Below the pieces are notes generated by a model. The model searched no databases. It was not told the DNA's origin and saw nothing but the letters and a program-made list of their open reading frames with translations. Shown piece after piece: positions 11,296-22,430 of a stretch of DNA of 64,000 bases (position 1 is its first letter; the number at the start of each line of letters is the position of its first letter). Origin of the DNA: Limonium bicolor (taxonomy: Eukaryota; Streptophyta; Magnoliopsida; Caryophyllales; Plumbaginaceae); contig CM041776.1 of NCBI GenBank assembly GCA_023374045.1, forward strand, positions 139,689,296 to 139,753,295, read 5' to 3'. The translations under genes and the position numbers were made by a program.

Positions 11296-11409
11296 GTTTT
11301 CGGTACCTTAATCTTGTGTTTTTATGTTGTTTTTAGTTTTGCTTTAGGATAATGTCTTTGCTGCAGTGAATTGAGCTCAAAAAGAAACAAAGAGGTGCAT
11401 TTTTGGGGA

Positions 11410-11718
11410 TGTCCGAACTTCAGTCCGAACATTGAAGTTCGGACTCAGTTCGAGAGATAGAGACCTGCGCAAACCAGTATGTCCGAACTTCAGTCCGAAG
11501 ATTGAAGTTCGGACTCAGTTCGAGAGTCCGAGGGCTGTGCAAGAGGCTATGTCCGAACTTCAGTCCGGACATTGAAGTTCGGACTCAACACGGAAAATCT
11601 AGCGGAAGGCAAACACGGGATGTCCGAACTTCGGTCCGACATCGAAGTTCGGACACAATACGAAGCTTATCTCAGGTATGCACGTCCGAACTTCTGTCCG
11701 AACATCGAAGTTCGGACA
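11410..11718. repeat. Internal GTCCGAAC/GTTCGGAC cassette of element A (5 units)
   Basis: Five inverted-repeat units (11410-11444, 11480-11514, 11550-11584, 11621-11655, 11684-11718) spaced about 70 bp. The sequence type is that of the LTR cassette at 4071-4321. It lies immediately before a CT-rich, leader-like stretch and ORF3. Confidence 0.9.
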
Positions 11719-12626
11719 GCTCGAAAATTTGAATTAAAGAGGCGCGCGGATTAAACCCACAAACTCCATCTTCTTCCTCTCGACACCGCGGCGCCCCCAT
11801 TCTTCCTCCTCTCCAATCTTCCATAACTCCCTCAAAACTCCACCAAATCATCCATTCTTAGTATCAATCTGTTCATCTTTCGATTCTCTACTACTCTAGG
11901 CCTGAAAATCGAGCAGAAACCCTCACAAAACTGCCCGATTTTGGAGCATTCCTGTTCGAACCCTAACTTCCGAATTGGGGGTTTTTGAGTTCGATTTGTG
12001 CAAATTTGTGCTGTTTACTCTCTCCTAAGCATTCATTCTACTCAACAAGGTAATTTTCTACATTTCTACTTCGTTTAATGGATTTGTGACAAGAATTGAA
12101 AACAGAGGTATGTCTAGTCGAGAATAGGATGTTATTTTTGAAGATTTCTGCGATTCACTTGCATACATGGGATTAATCTTCTACTGTGATGTAACTTGCT
12201 GGCTAGAACTGTTAAAACGTGCATTATTGTGATTCCATTGAAGACGTTTGAGGTGTGGTTTTTGTGCATGGCTAAATCTGGATTAGTAACTATCTTTTTC
12301 TGCTGTGCTGAGGTTGAAATGTTAGTAGAAGTGGCTGAACCGTATTATTAGGATGATATCTTGAATCTGTGGATTTTGTATGACTGAGACTATGTTTGAC
12401 TGAACTGCTGTTACAGCCGATTGGAATTGATGTATCTTTGTCGGTTAAGTCTCTGCTGGTCATTAAATGTTGAGGTTTCTCATTGCAAATTGAAAGGTTG
12501 ATTGACCATTGTTGTGGAGATTGATGAATTTTTAGGGGACACTCTGTCAAATTTTGGATAAATTCAGTGCATGTTAGACTATTCCATTGCTTTCCTTTAT
12601 TTGACATTGTCACCCTTGTTGAGCAG
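11719..12626 (+). promoter_or_regulatory. Leader-like region and possible intron before ORF3, element A
   Basis: 11755-11900 is rich in C and T like a plant 5' UTR. CAACAAG/GTAATT at about 12044-12055 looks like a splice donor, and GTTGAGCAG/ATG at about 12618-12629 looks like an acceptor placed exactly at the ORF3 start. The intervening 570 bp has no coding potential and is T-rich, as plant introns are. I infer a spliced subgenomic transcript for ORF3. No RNA evidence is available, and no clear TATA box was found between the cassette and the leader. Confidence 0.4.
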
Positions 12627-13750
12627 ATGCTGAGCCGAATCACAGGCCGAGGTAAAAGGGCTGCAAGAGCTGGTGCAAGCTCCAGCCGTCGAGGTCTGGA
12701 GCCGGAATTCAGAAATGATGAAGCCCGGGTGTGGTTTGAGAAGGAGGTAGACATAATTGCTGAGGTGTGGGCGGAACTGGAGCAGCAGCTGGGGAGGGCT
12801 TTATTGGACCCATTTGGCTGGGGAAGATCTTGGATATGGGAGGCCCGTACTCTGAGAGGATTGTGCGTATGTTCTATGCAATGCATCTACCAGCATGGTC
12901 AGATCAGTCCCTTGTAGATGGAGAGAGTGACAGTCTCCACGATGGAGATTGCTCAATATATGGAGATTCCTTATCCTGCCCCAGACCCCTGAGCACCTCA
13001 ACCCTGTTGATTTCAAGAACGCAGCTATCCACCACTACACCCCTTATGGTTCAGGGGCCTCGACGACGCAGGGGGATGACCCATCAAAGCAGGTCGTCCC
13101 TGCTGATGCGCTTCAGAGCCCGCAGGAGAGAGTTCTGCTCGCACTCTGGCTGAACATTGTCCCACGTCAGAGCTCCGACCTCAACCAACAGACTTTCTAC
13201 TTCTTCAGGCGGTGCTGAATCCGTCGTTTGCTGGGGCTGTTGAGGTTACATATTGCCTTGGGTCATCTCGAGCACATGCAGCATATCTGGAGCACAGGAT
13301 CGCCACAAGTTAGGCTACCCAGTTATGCTCTGCCACATCCTAAGAGGCAGATGGTTACCATTCCGTCTGCGGGACTGCACGCTGCGCGGTCCCCTATTGA
13401 TGTGGGAGCTCTCAAGAAGATGTGGTTTGAACTGAGAGATGGGGTGTGGAGGAAGAAGGCAGCAGCGCGACCGCAGAAGCGCCAGAGAGAGGGGTGAGGG
13501 ACCATCAGAGCCCGCCCATGCTGCTACACCTGATGAGGAGGAGGCCTATCTTGCACTGCCGGCCCCTGGGAGCGAGTACGTCACTCGCTATGAGTTTGCT
13601 CAGCTGGAGTCTCGTTTCGAGGACATGGATCGGCGCTATCAGGCGGAGATCGAGACTCTGCAGCAGCAGGCCCGTCGCTCTCAGGAAGACTATCAGGCTC
13701 TGCTCGATCAGTTCCAGCAGTGGCAGGCGTACTATCCGCCTCCACAGTGA
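12627..13750 (+). pseudogene. ORF3 (envelope-position protein) of element A, frameshifted
   Basis: A third ORF lies downstream of integrase, where Athila-like elements carry an extra gene of unclear function. It starts at the ATG at 12627 with a basic, serine/arginine-rich N-terminus. It then passes through at least three frames: about 12627-12830, 12830-12915, 12950-13220 and 13228-13750. Recognisable blocks are 'EHLNPVDFK', 'RVLLALWLNIVPRQ' and a C-terminal acidic then coiled-coil-like segment (residue pattern SRFEDMDRRYQAEIE) ending in TGA at 13748. I see no signal peptide or membrane anchor, so calling it an envelope would be unjustified. It resembles the 'putative plant transposon protein' class found in such elements; this is an impression, not a search result. 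Confidence 0.5.
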
Positions 13751-15090
13751 TTAGGATGCTGCTTGCTGTTTTTGTTTAGAAGCCATTCTTGGACTTCTTT
13801 CTGGATTTGTTTTAGTTGTTGAACTGATTACTTTTATTTCGATTGGGTTGTAATTTTTCTTTTGATTTTTGTTTATTTGAATCTTAACTCTGAATATTGG
13901 CTGTCACTAATCGATGCTTCTAGCACACTTTTATGTTTTGTTTGAATGTGTGCAAGTGTACCTTATTGGGCTGACTCCATGCCGGACCCTAGCTTCAAGC
14001 GAGTGTGAGGAAACATTCTCCCCTGCGAGGACACTAAGTGTGAGGAAGAATCACTTCCTCAAAGCATCACAAAAGAAATCAGGGGAGTTTTTAGTTTCTT
14101 TTTCTTTTTGGTTACTGTTCGGCCTGTGCTTTAAATTGTGAATAACTTTGTCACTGTTCAATTCACCCTTGTGAGTCTGACACATTTAGTCCGATCTCCT
14201 TCTTGTGATTAATTTCTGAACAATGCGGACATTGCTCTTCATTAAGTGTGAGGAAGGGGGAGATCTTTCTGAATGTGTCAGTCATTTTTCCCTTACCTAA
14301 TTTTTGTTTGGTTTTGGGCTATGTGGGGGTAATTCCCTTAGAGTGCTTCTTAGTGTTGAATACTTGGGTGGATCTTTAGTTGTGGAGTTGAGTCCGGTAC
14401 TGACCTTTAGAGTTGGTTTGCTCAAAAATTGTGTGCTCTCTTATCATATTTTCAAATGGCTGAATTTTGTTAAATATCTGTGAACAAGTTGTTGTGAAGT
14501 TGAACTGGAACTTGGAACCCTGGGAATGATGAGAATGATGGAAAAGGCAAGGTACTCCTCTGATCTAAGTTTCTTTTTCTGAACCAAAAACAGGCCTCTT
14601 CCATCCGGTTATTAAGTCCTAGGGGTGTTTCATCACCCATTTACCTAAGGTCGTCTGATCTGGGATAAAAGACCCAATACCGTTACAAGGATGGAGAGAA
14701 AAGTCTGGGGGATGAATTATGTGCGAAAAATTGATATATATGCAAGAAAAACAAAGGAAGTTCTTTAAAGTCTTATGTTTATGATAATTCCTTAAAATTA
14801 GATCATGAGTACGTGGTGTTGAAAGGTTCTGCGGAATATGGCATAACTTCACACCCCTTGTCATCCACGGGTTTGAGAAGAGAAAAGGTTGGAAGGTTCT
14901 GGGTTACTCTACGTTTTGACTTCATGATTTAGCTTCTTCATAGTCTTTTGTTTTAAAAAGCGTACTTCATTGTTTGAGAGACATGCAGTTAAGAGCAGAT
15001 CGATTCTTGGGTGATTATTGTGTCTTAAGCTCCTTATTTTATGCAATCCCAAGGTTTGACCCTGAGGCATTCTGAGACATTTTACTCCTG
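13751..15090 (+). other. 3' noncoding region of element A with repeated purine-tract modules
   Basis: No protein signal. The word AAGTGTGAGGA occurs at about 14036, 14244 and again at the polypurine tract at 15116. The first forms its own hairpin (TGAGGAAG/CTTCCTCA, about 14040-14061). The second is enclosed in the large stem described at 14177-14281. The rest is AT-rich with no further structure recognised. Confidence 0.6.
14177..14281 (+). ncRNA. Two-tier stem-loop enclosing an internal purine tract, element A
   Basis: Outer stem CTGACACATT (14177-14186) with AATGTGTCAG (14272-14281). Second stem GATCTCC (14193-14199) with GGAGATC (14259-14265). Inside is a hairpin GAACAATG-CGGA-CATTGCTC (14218-14237, one mismatch), followed directly by TTAAGTGTGAGGAAGGGGG. 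Element E has the same layout with unrelated outer-stem sequence at 27550-27642. Confidence 0.55.
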
Positions 15091-15112
15091 CTTTGCTTGA
15101 GGACAAGCAAAG
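15091..15112 (+). ncRNA. Hairpin immediately upstream of the polypurine tract, element A
   Basis: CTTTGCTTG-AGGA-CAAGCAAAG forms a perfect 9 bp stem with an AGGA loop. Element E carries the same hairpin with the outermost pair changed from C-G to T-A (26839-26860). Confidence 0.65.
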
Positions 15113-15130
15113 GTTAAGTGTGAGGAGGTT
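15113..15130 (+). promoter_or_regulatory. Polypurine tract of element A
   Basis: GTTAAGTGTGAGGAGGTT abuts the 3' LTR (TGATGAG). Plus-strand DNA synthesis would be primed here. It is interrupted by several T residues, as in related elements. Confidence 0.75.
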
Positions 15131-16731
15131 TGATGAGTGTGAAATATGAATGGTTCTAATGGTCTTTAATGTCTAATTTGTATACGCGAATTGATACTAT
15201 TCCACACTTATCTTGCGTTTTTCTGTGGTTTGTTGTTTGTTAAGGCTTGATACACTTTTTCTATGTTAAATGCAGAGAAAAGCCAAGGAAACACTAGATT
15301 AACTCACAAGGGAGGTAATGCAACAAACGGGGGTCGAATCGGAGTCAAAATGAAGAAGTTAGAGGATTTTTAAGGTGTGTCCGAGCTTGTGTCCGAACTT
15401 CCAAGTTCGGACGCAAGTCGAGAGTTTGTATGCTGCGCCTGATGGGATGTCCGAACTTCGGTCCGAACATCGAAGTTCGGACATAGTGAGAAAAGCCGGA
15501 GGTCTGAAGTACGGAGCATGTCCGAACTTGTGTCCGAACATCAAAGTTCGGACACAGGTCGAACTTTCTGAATTGAAGCGCTCAAAGCATTGTGTCCGAA
15601 CTTTGAAGTTCGGACCAATGTTCGGACGGCACGAAAATTACAGCACAAACTCGGCGTTTTGAAGGGAAAAAGAGAGAGAAAGGTCTATTTAAATGACCTA
15701 ATCAGAGGGAGAAGGCATTCACGCATCATCGATCATTACAACACTCCCTTCCACACTGATAAACGAGGTTCTCTCCAATCATCCACGCCAATTGCATCGG
15801 TTCGCCTTCATCCACATTCACCAATCATTCCATCATCGTTCTGGAGGAGCATCGACAGAGGGAAGTGCGACTATCTTCAACCTTGCACCTGCATCCACCG
15901 ATTCTGGATAGTCAATCAACAAAAGGGTTTTTCTTCCTTTAGATAGTTTCTATGTTGATTGTATTTATCTTTTCATTGGCAATGTCTGGCTAGTAGGGAT
16001 TTAACTCTGGGGTAGGGTTGTTCAAGATGGATTCAATGTAGTTAAGAATTCTGCAATTTGATTATGAGGCTGTAACGGATTGTTTTCAGGTTAATGATTA
16101 TCAATTTTCTTCTCTATTAATTTCGCGAGTTATAGAGTTGTTCTGCGAAACCTATTAAGATCAGACAAGGTGATTAGTAGGGAGTTCGAATTAACCTGGG
16201 AATTTGGGGAAGGATTAGTCGGATAGATAATCTTTCCTACAAACGCTAACAATTCTTTGTGCTTATTCCGCCTGTATGTGTTTTGCCAACTGCTAGATTA
16301 GAGTTGACATGTCCTGATAGGTGAGCTCTTCAATGAACTAGGATTTAGCATTGAAGAGATAGAAAGAATTGGCCTTTCCGTTCTCATAATTAAGTTGTAG
16401 AAGTTACTAGATTTAATCAAGAAAGAACAACCTGAACCCGGAGTTCCACTCGTACAATCAAACTCATCATTCATTTTACTGATTGCTTATTTCAATTCTG
16501 ATTTGCATTTATTCGATTCATTCAAAAACAATTCACAACCCCCCTGAATTTGCAGTTTATTAGGATTTAGGATAGGACTTAGGCTTATTTATTCAAGTCC
16601 CACGGTTCGATACTTGGTTGCTTAACTTTCTATACTATAGTGACCGGGATTTTTGCAACCCGACAGACTTATTGATTTATTATTTTCTAGATTAATTGTT
16701 TAGTTTTAGTAGATCAATTACCCTGTTTGCA
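15131..16731 (+). repeat. 3' LTR of element A (1601 bp)
   Basis: Begins TGATGAGTG, ends GTTTGCA, then ACGCT. It matches the 5' LTR apart from about ten substitutions and small indels, including a 3-base difference near 15874. It carries the same four-unit hairpin cassette and TATA-like site. Confidence 0.95.
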
Positions 16732-16736
16732 ACGCT
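16732..16736. repeat. Target site duplication ACGCT, right copy (element A)
   Basis: Identical to 3820-3824. It marks the exact repair point of element B around the nested insertion. Confidence 0.93.
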
Positions 16737-16820
16737 ATCACTCAACCCTTAACCCAAAGCACTAAACTCTTAACTCGGTACTTCCTAAGCTCGGTAATTC
16801 AGTCATCAGAGCGATACTTT

Positions 16821-16832
16821 GCTCTGATACCA
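16821..16832 (-). promoter_or_regulatory. Primer binding site of element B (initiator tRNA-Met type)
   Basis: On the minus strand this reads TGGTATCAGAGC, the standard plant PBS complementary to the 3' end of initiator tRNA-Met. It is four bases from the LTR edge. It fixes the orientation of B as minus and the LTR at 16837 as its 5' LTR. Confidence 0.9.
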
Positions 16833-18828
16833 CTTTTGTAAACACCCCAACTACTAACAACACACTCAAATACATATCGCAGCGGAATTCTCAACTCATA
16901 ACAACACTTAACTCATTGGTGTTACACGCCGTTAGCCACCCACGTGGCTAACAAGGCTAACATACATACATCGTACCGGTCTGATGGACTAAACTCCTGA
17001 GCAACTACACATAAATCCCGTTCCATGTCCAACAAACATTATACACATACATTACACTGTACCGAGTAACTTCCAACTAACGCCGATACAATTTCGGCCT
17101 TACTACACCTACAATACATCCACGATTTTCATGACTACCACATACAACCACTACCCCGTCCTACTCTCGAATGGCTTCCAGTTCCTTGTACCTGAAACAG
17201 GAAAAGAAGAAAGGGTGGCCCCCCAGGGGCTCAGCAACCTTTGCTGGTATGGTAATCCCGCAGCCCGCATGCTACCGGGCCACGCACAACTATTTGTCGT
17301 CTTAACATGCGGTTGATTTTATTTCAAACATGCACAAACTCACACACGTATCATGCTTATAAGCAAACATCCATTAATAGGACATAAACACAAGGTTAGC
17401 ACACACAACATAACAACACAACTCACTTATTATCATATACCAACTTATTTCCATTCTTCTTAGAGAACATAAACTATACTTTGGGAGTGCCGGGGTGATA
17501 TAAGTCAGGCACAACATACATACATTTTCTTAACTTAGGTGTGGCGGCCTCATATAGGACTGATCATACCTCACACAATTTCCCCTAGCTCCAATAATGA
17601 TGAGGTAGGTAAGCCTTGGTTAAGCTTGTGGGTGGTTGTAATTCAAGGAGGAAAAACAACCGTAACATAATAAAGAGGGAGTTGAAGCGAACTTAGGCAT
17701 CAACACCCTACCAACATTAAACATGATTTCCCCCTAACCCGATTGGAAGTTGGGTAGGTAAGCTTTGGCTAAGCTAGTGGGAGGTCGAAATCCAATGAAG
17801 GAAAACAACCCTAACATAACAGGATGGGAGTTAATTCACATATAACATCAACTCCCAAACAAACGCGTGACCGGAACGACCGGATTCCTCACCATACATA
17901 ATATATACTTATTAGTTAAGGTTCCTTCTTGGAACTTATCACATACATACATTACATAGTTTTACTAACTCGGTTAGACACATAAAGGAAATCACATCCC
18001 TTTTTAACAACATGGAAAACAGTACCCGATAACAACAACATACTAAACAAGGTCACATACATCACACATAGTCATAACATATACTAACGCACAGATAGCC
18101 GTAGTTAGAACGTTCCCGTGGGTTGGGACGTTTATTCCGAATACCGATCTCTTAAGTGACCCTAAAGTGGGTTAGTTATAGTTTAACACATAATTAAGGT
18201 TCAACGGCACCCAATTTAATTACGCCACAATAATGAATTACTTTAAACTCATTTCATGCTTTATCTTGCAAGGTGGCAAACACACAGAAAAACACATTGG
18301 CATACAAGCCGGTGTAATCCGGTAGGACACAGGTTGCAAGAAAACCATACCTGTCACCGAGGGTGCACTCTAATGGTCATCACATGTTCCTTGAATAATC
18401 TTTGAAAAACTGGTAACATTGCATTTGTTTCCATTAAATCGGGGTAATACAATTGTTAAAGACTAGTGCACCCATAGTTAACCCGTTATGCCGTTATACT
18501 TAATTTACTCTCGTGATCTTAAGTTCACAACTCTCACATCAAACCTAACACTTGTTTACACATCTTAAGGCCTTTACATGTCACCAAAACAAGGCCTAAC
18601 TCATCCAAAACCATACCATCCAATCCCCCATCATTAGAAGGCTCAAGCACACTTATAGAGCAAAAAAAAAATGGAGTTCAAAAGATATTGGTCATTTTCA
18701 AATAAAAATATACCTAAACATATGCCAAAAACATGTCAAAACAGATAGTATTTGAAAAGAGGAATCCAACACCGCAAACGGCACTCAAAACGGAGTTCAA
18801 ACGAAAAAGTTATGCAAAAACAAAGGTT

Positions 18829-18933
18829 GGTCCGAACATGCGTCCGACCTTGCATGTTCGGAATAAGTCGAGAGTTCTGAAAATTTTCCGTCGTTTGATG
18901 TCCGAACTTCAATGTTCGGACACATGTTAGGAC
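18829..18933. repeat. GTCCGAAC/GTTCGGAC cassette in the B LTR (2 units)
   Basis: Two diverged inverted-repeat units (about 18829-18862 and 18899-18933), with the spacer word AAGTCGAGAGTT also seen in element A. Same repeat type in a different retrotransposon lineage. Confidence 0.8.
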
Positions 18934-19206
18934 ATACCGAAAACTGCAAAATCCATTACGGAAAACAACTAGAACCAAGCCACAAATCCCCACAAAACAT
19001 ACATAACTATAGTAGAAAATAGCTCATCGAAAAACACATTCAACGGGGTTTTAACGCATCATACACACATTAAAATCAACCAAAAAAATCACCAAATCAA
19101 AGAGTCAAAACACTCATTTTCTACCAAAATTTCGCCAGAATCTCCCATAAACCTTACATGTCCACATCCACCAATTTTCACCATTTGAAATCCTAATTTA
19201 ACCACA

Positions 19207-19218
19207 CCCTTATAAGGG
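19207..19218 (-). promoter_or_regulatory. Possible TATA element of the B LTR
   Basis: CCCTTATAAGGG, a palindrome with a TATAA core. A similar 'acacccttacaagggtcctacc' string occurs inside the CACTA transposon near 40985. Called from sequence resemblance only. Confidence 0.3.
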
Positions 19219-20842
19219 TCCTATCAGCACATAACAATTCCTCACATTCCATCAACAACAACATAATCACCATAAACTCCATAACCACAATATCAATCAC
19301 AAAACTCAAAACATTTGGCTAAAGGCCCTCCATTCAACCATTAATTCACAAACCTCTCTAAAATTAATTAAAACATTTCCAACACAGATTTTCAATCCAC
19401 AATTTGGGTTCATTAATTTGCTTACCCATCCAAACACTTAAACAATTATAAACAAGGTTTAAGGGTATTCTTACCTAATTTCACAAGTCTCCTTAATTCT
19501 CTCTGCTCCTCATCTCCTCTAAAAATCGGTTAAGAGGGTATGGAGTTCCAAACTCCATCCAACATCCAAGAAGAACACAAAACAACACTCAATTAATTAT
19601 CTAAACCCTGGAATCTCAATTCAATCAAAGGCTAGAACCACAAGGTTAGGGTTTACCATGTGAGGCTTTTAAGAGGGATTCTCACCCTTGAATCAAGAAG
19701 GAAATTACTCCACCATTGAAGGGTCAATTTGGAGCTCAAGAACAAGGAGAAAACAAGGTATCAAAAATGGTGAAAAAATCGATTACACCAAGAGATGAAG
19801 GAAAAATGACTTTTTCTTGGGAATTTTTTACCTTAGAAGGAAGAGGAGGCTCCAAGCTTCACTTGATGCCATTTTCTCTTCAATGGGGAAAACCCATGGA
19901 GGTCAACTTCATCCTTTTGAAATTTCGAAAAGAGAGGATGATAGAGGAAGATGAGAGGAAGAAGAATATGTGATTTGTTTTTGATTTGGAGCTCAAATGG
20001 AGCTTGGGCATGGCATTGAAGTTGAAGTAGCCATGGGAGAAAGGGGAGAAAAATAGGTGGCCTTGGGGAAGAAGAAGGAACGGCTGGGAAGAAAGAGAGG
20101 AAAGAGAAAAAGAGAGAGAGGGGAAAAAGGAAAATAAGGAAGGAGAGAGAGGTGTGGGGGTATAAGTGGTTTGTTTGTATTTTTGACTTATTAATTAGTT
20201 AACTAGTCATGTGTGAGTGAGCTGCTTACATAAATAAAACCGGCCCACTAATGTATACATGCTGGAGCGTTTTTCGTCTTTTAACAGAAACGCTCGTTTA
20301 TTTACCCGGTTTAGTATTGTTCACTAACCGGGACCATTTTCCGGAATTTTCTCATTCTTTAATTTTAATGGTTATAAACTCCCATTAATGTTAATTATTG
20401 TTAAAAATCAACTATTATTTTTAAGGGGTCATTTAACTGTTTAAGGTCACGTTTTCGGGTTTTCTCGAAAAACGCGCTTTAAGACTCCGTTAGTGTTTTA
20501 ACACATTATTTGGATCCGTTTTCTTCCGGAATTTTTCCCACATGTTCTTAATGTGTAATTAAGGTATAAAAATATATTTATAACCTAATAAAGGTTATGT
20601 ACCTCCTAAAATAATTAAATACGTGTTTCCACGTTTTGTGACTTATACGCATTTCTTTTCTTTTTGGTTTCATTTCTTCACCAATGATCTTAAGGACTTA
20701 ATTAGCCTTAGAAAATTATATTACATAATTAATTAAAACATTAAGGTTTGGGGTATTTCAATAACAGGGTAACAACATAACAACACAACACAGACAATGT
20801 ATCCAAATACATGTCCTACACACATAACCGAAACGGCTTACC

Positions 20843-20858
20843 CCCCTTAAATAGGGGT
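20843..20858 (-). promoter_or_regulatory. Polypurine-like tract downstream of C pol
   Basis: Minus strand TTTAAGGGGGGTAAGC, about 70 bases after the pol stop. B and D have the same tract at about 313-330 and 52410-52430, away from their LTR edge. It is therefore a conserved internal tract rather than a proven 3' LTR primer site. Confidence 0.4.
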
Positions 20859-20909
20859 ACGCCGTACCCTATACATACAAACGCTAAGAAGTAAACAATG
20901 ACGGGTACT

Positions 20910-21420
20910 TCGCCTTCATCTTATCTTCCAGCTCCCAAGTGGCCTCCTCAACGTCCTGGTTAGACTAAAGAACCTTCACCAGTCTCACAGACTTATGGCG
21001 AGTGTCTCGTGTCTTACTATCCAGAATGTGTACCGGAGTCTCCACTGATCGCATGGTCGGCTCTAAGGTTAGCCTTTCAAGCTGGAGTACATGAGACGGA
21101 TGAGACATATTTCTTCAACTGGGACACATGAAATACATCATGTACCATTGCCCAGCTCGGCGGGTTAAATCAAGTCTGTAAGCTACTGGGTGATCGCTCC
21201 ATCACAACATATGGCCCCACATATTTCGGGCTCAACTTGTCTTTCTGGCCAAAACGAAACACTCCCTTCATGGAGGATACTCTCAAGAATACCTGATCGC
21301 CCACGGTGAACTCCAGGTCACGTCTGCGCACGTCTGAGTATGACTTCTGTCTATCCTGAGCTGCCTTCATGTTAGCATGGATCTGGTGAATCGCCTGAAC
21401 TTGTTCCAGATACTTGGTCC
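20910..21420 (-). pseudogene. Integrase C-terminus and chromodomain of element C
   Basis: The minus frame 21370-21170 gives the GPY/F module ('SYSDVRRRDLEF', 'VFLRVSSMKGV', 'LSPKYVGPYVV'). Downstream (about 21060-20910), across a frame change and one in-frame TAG, come 'PVHILDSKTR', 'KSVRLVKVL' and 'EEATWELEDKMK', which match a chromodomain of gypsy integrases. Chromodomains direct integration toward heterochromatin. The region is decayed and cannot be read as one protein. Confidence 0.75.
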
Positions 21421-22430
21421 TATAATGACCGTCTCAACTCGACTCATCCCAGCATAATGGCATGCGGCATGGTCTACGTATAATGCCTGGAAGGGAGACA
21501 TCTTGATCGAATCATGGTAACTGTTGTGTAGCTAAACTCGATCAGATGTAACTTGTCAATCCAGCTAGTTGAAAGTCAAGTGCACATGCACGTAACATAT
21601 CCTCAAGTGTCTAGATGGTGCGCTCACTCTGACCATCTGTCTGTGGGTGGAAACGCTGTACTCAATTCAGTTCGGTTACCCAGTGCTTCTCGTGTGGATT
21701 CCAATACCTCGATAAGAATCTGGTATCCCTGTCAGATACAATTGTTTTCGGTACCCCATGGTGCCGAACAATCTCTCTATCAAAGAGCTCTACTAGTTTT
21801 GCCACTTTCTAGGTGCCTTCATCGGTATGAATCGAGCCACCTTGGTCAGTCGGTCAACAATAACCCAAATCATATTCAGACCTCCCTTGTAGGCGGAAGC
21901 CCTACTACGAAGTCCATAGAAATATCATGGAACTTCCACTCAGGCACTGGTATTGGCTGTACCATACCACCAGGCCGTCGTGTGCTCAAACTTGACCTTC
22001 TGAAAGTGAGACACCTCAACACATAATCATTCACATCCTTTTCATTCCAGTCCACCAAAAATATCTTTCATACCCTTATACATCTTTGAAGCTCCGGGGT
22101 GAATCGAAGTAGTAGAACATGGGATTCACTCAATATGCGCTCCTTCAAACTCAGCGCTATCCTCGGTAGACACAGTCAGCCATTAAGCCAAATCAGGTCA
22201 TCATCGTGGAGTCTGAAGTCGTACTTCTGACCCTCGAATGTGCCATCAATAAGCTTCTGTCTAATCTCCATCATATATTGATCCGTCATCTGAGCACTCC
22301 GCACCTCTTCAACCAAGCTAGAGTGAGAGACTACGCGAATGGAGAGAGTGTGCTGGCGGACTCAGTGCGTCAGGCTACCACATTTGCTTACCCTCCTTAT
22401 ATTGCAGATTAATGTCATAGCGTCGTTTAG
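21421..22430 (-). pseudogene. Integrase core of element C, decayed
   Basis: Fragments in several minus frames. The piece at 22058-21876 contains the end of the HHCC finger and the first catalytic aspartate block 'EWKFHDISMDFVVGLP'. The catalytic D and E blocks further on are recognisable only in pieces around 21600-21800. Many frameshifts and stops; not functional. Confidence 0.7.

Larger units (their letters stand above)
3825..16731 (+). mobile_element. Element A: Athila-like Ty3/gypsy LTR retrotransposon, complete but frameshifted
   Basis: Two near-identical LTRs (3825-5427 and 15131-16731) with TG...CA ends are flanked by ACGCT duplications. A tRNA-Asp PBS follows the first LTR. The order gag, protease, reverse transcriptase, RNase H, integrase defines Ty3/gypsy. 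The DLGAS protease motif, the absence of a chromodomain after integrase and an extra ORF3 with long noncoding 3' sequence fit the Athila side of the family. By eye I count roughly ten substitutions plus a few short indels between the 1.6 kb LTRs, so insertion is recent. All coding regions are nonetheless split by frameshifts. It sits inside older element B. Confidence 0.93.
16837..20760 (-). repeat. 5' LTR of element B (about 3.9 kb)
   Basis: On the plus strand it starts TGTAAACACCCC and ends GGGGTATTTCA. Length and ends match those of the C and D LTRs, so all three belong to one broad family with very long LTRs, as in Tekay/Del chromoviruses. It contains a hairpin cassette (18829-18933), an AAATTTCGCCA word near 19125 and a TATA-like palindrome near 19207. 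No gene is seen. The right junction at 20760/20761 meets the internal region of C. That is either a shared LTR, as in the D array, or an insertion boundary. Confidence 0.85.

Noticed and set aside
12290..12886. 198-codon minus-strand ORF opposite ORF3 of A
   Set aside because: Shadow of the coding strand; no recognisable domain, and codon pattern follows ORF3 and its intron.
13253..13435. Small membrane-like protein within ORF3
   Set aside because: It is an alternative frame of ORF3; the downstream coiled-coil frame continues from the neighbouring frame instead.
12627..13750. Calling ORF3 of A a retroviral envelope
   Set aside because: No signal peptide, cleavage site or membrane anchor is visible; only its position suggests it.
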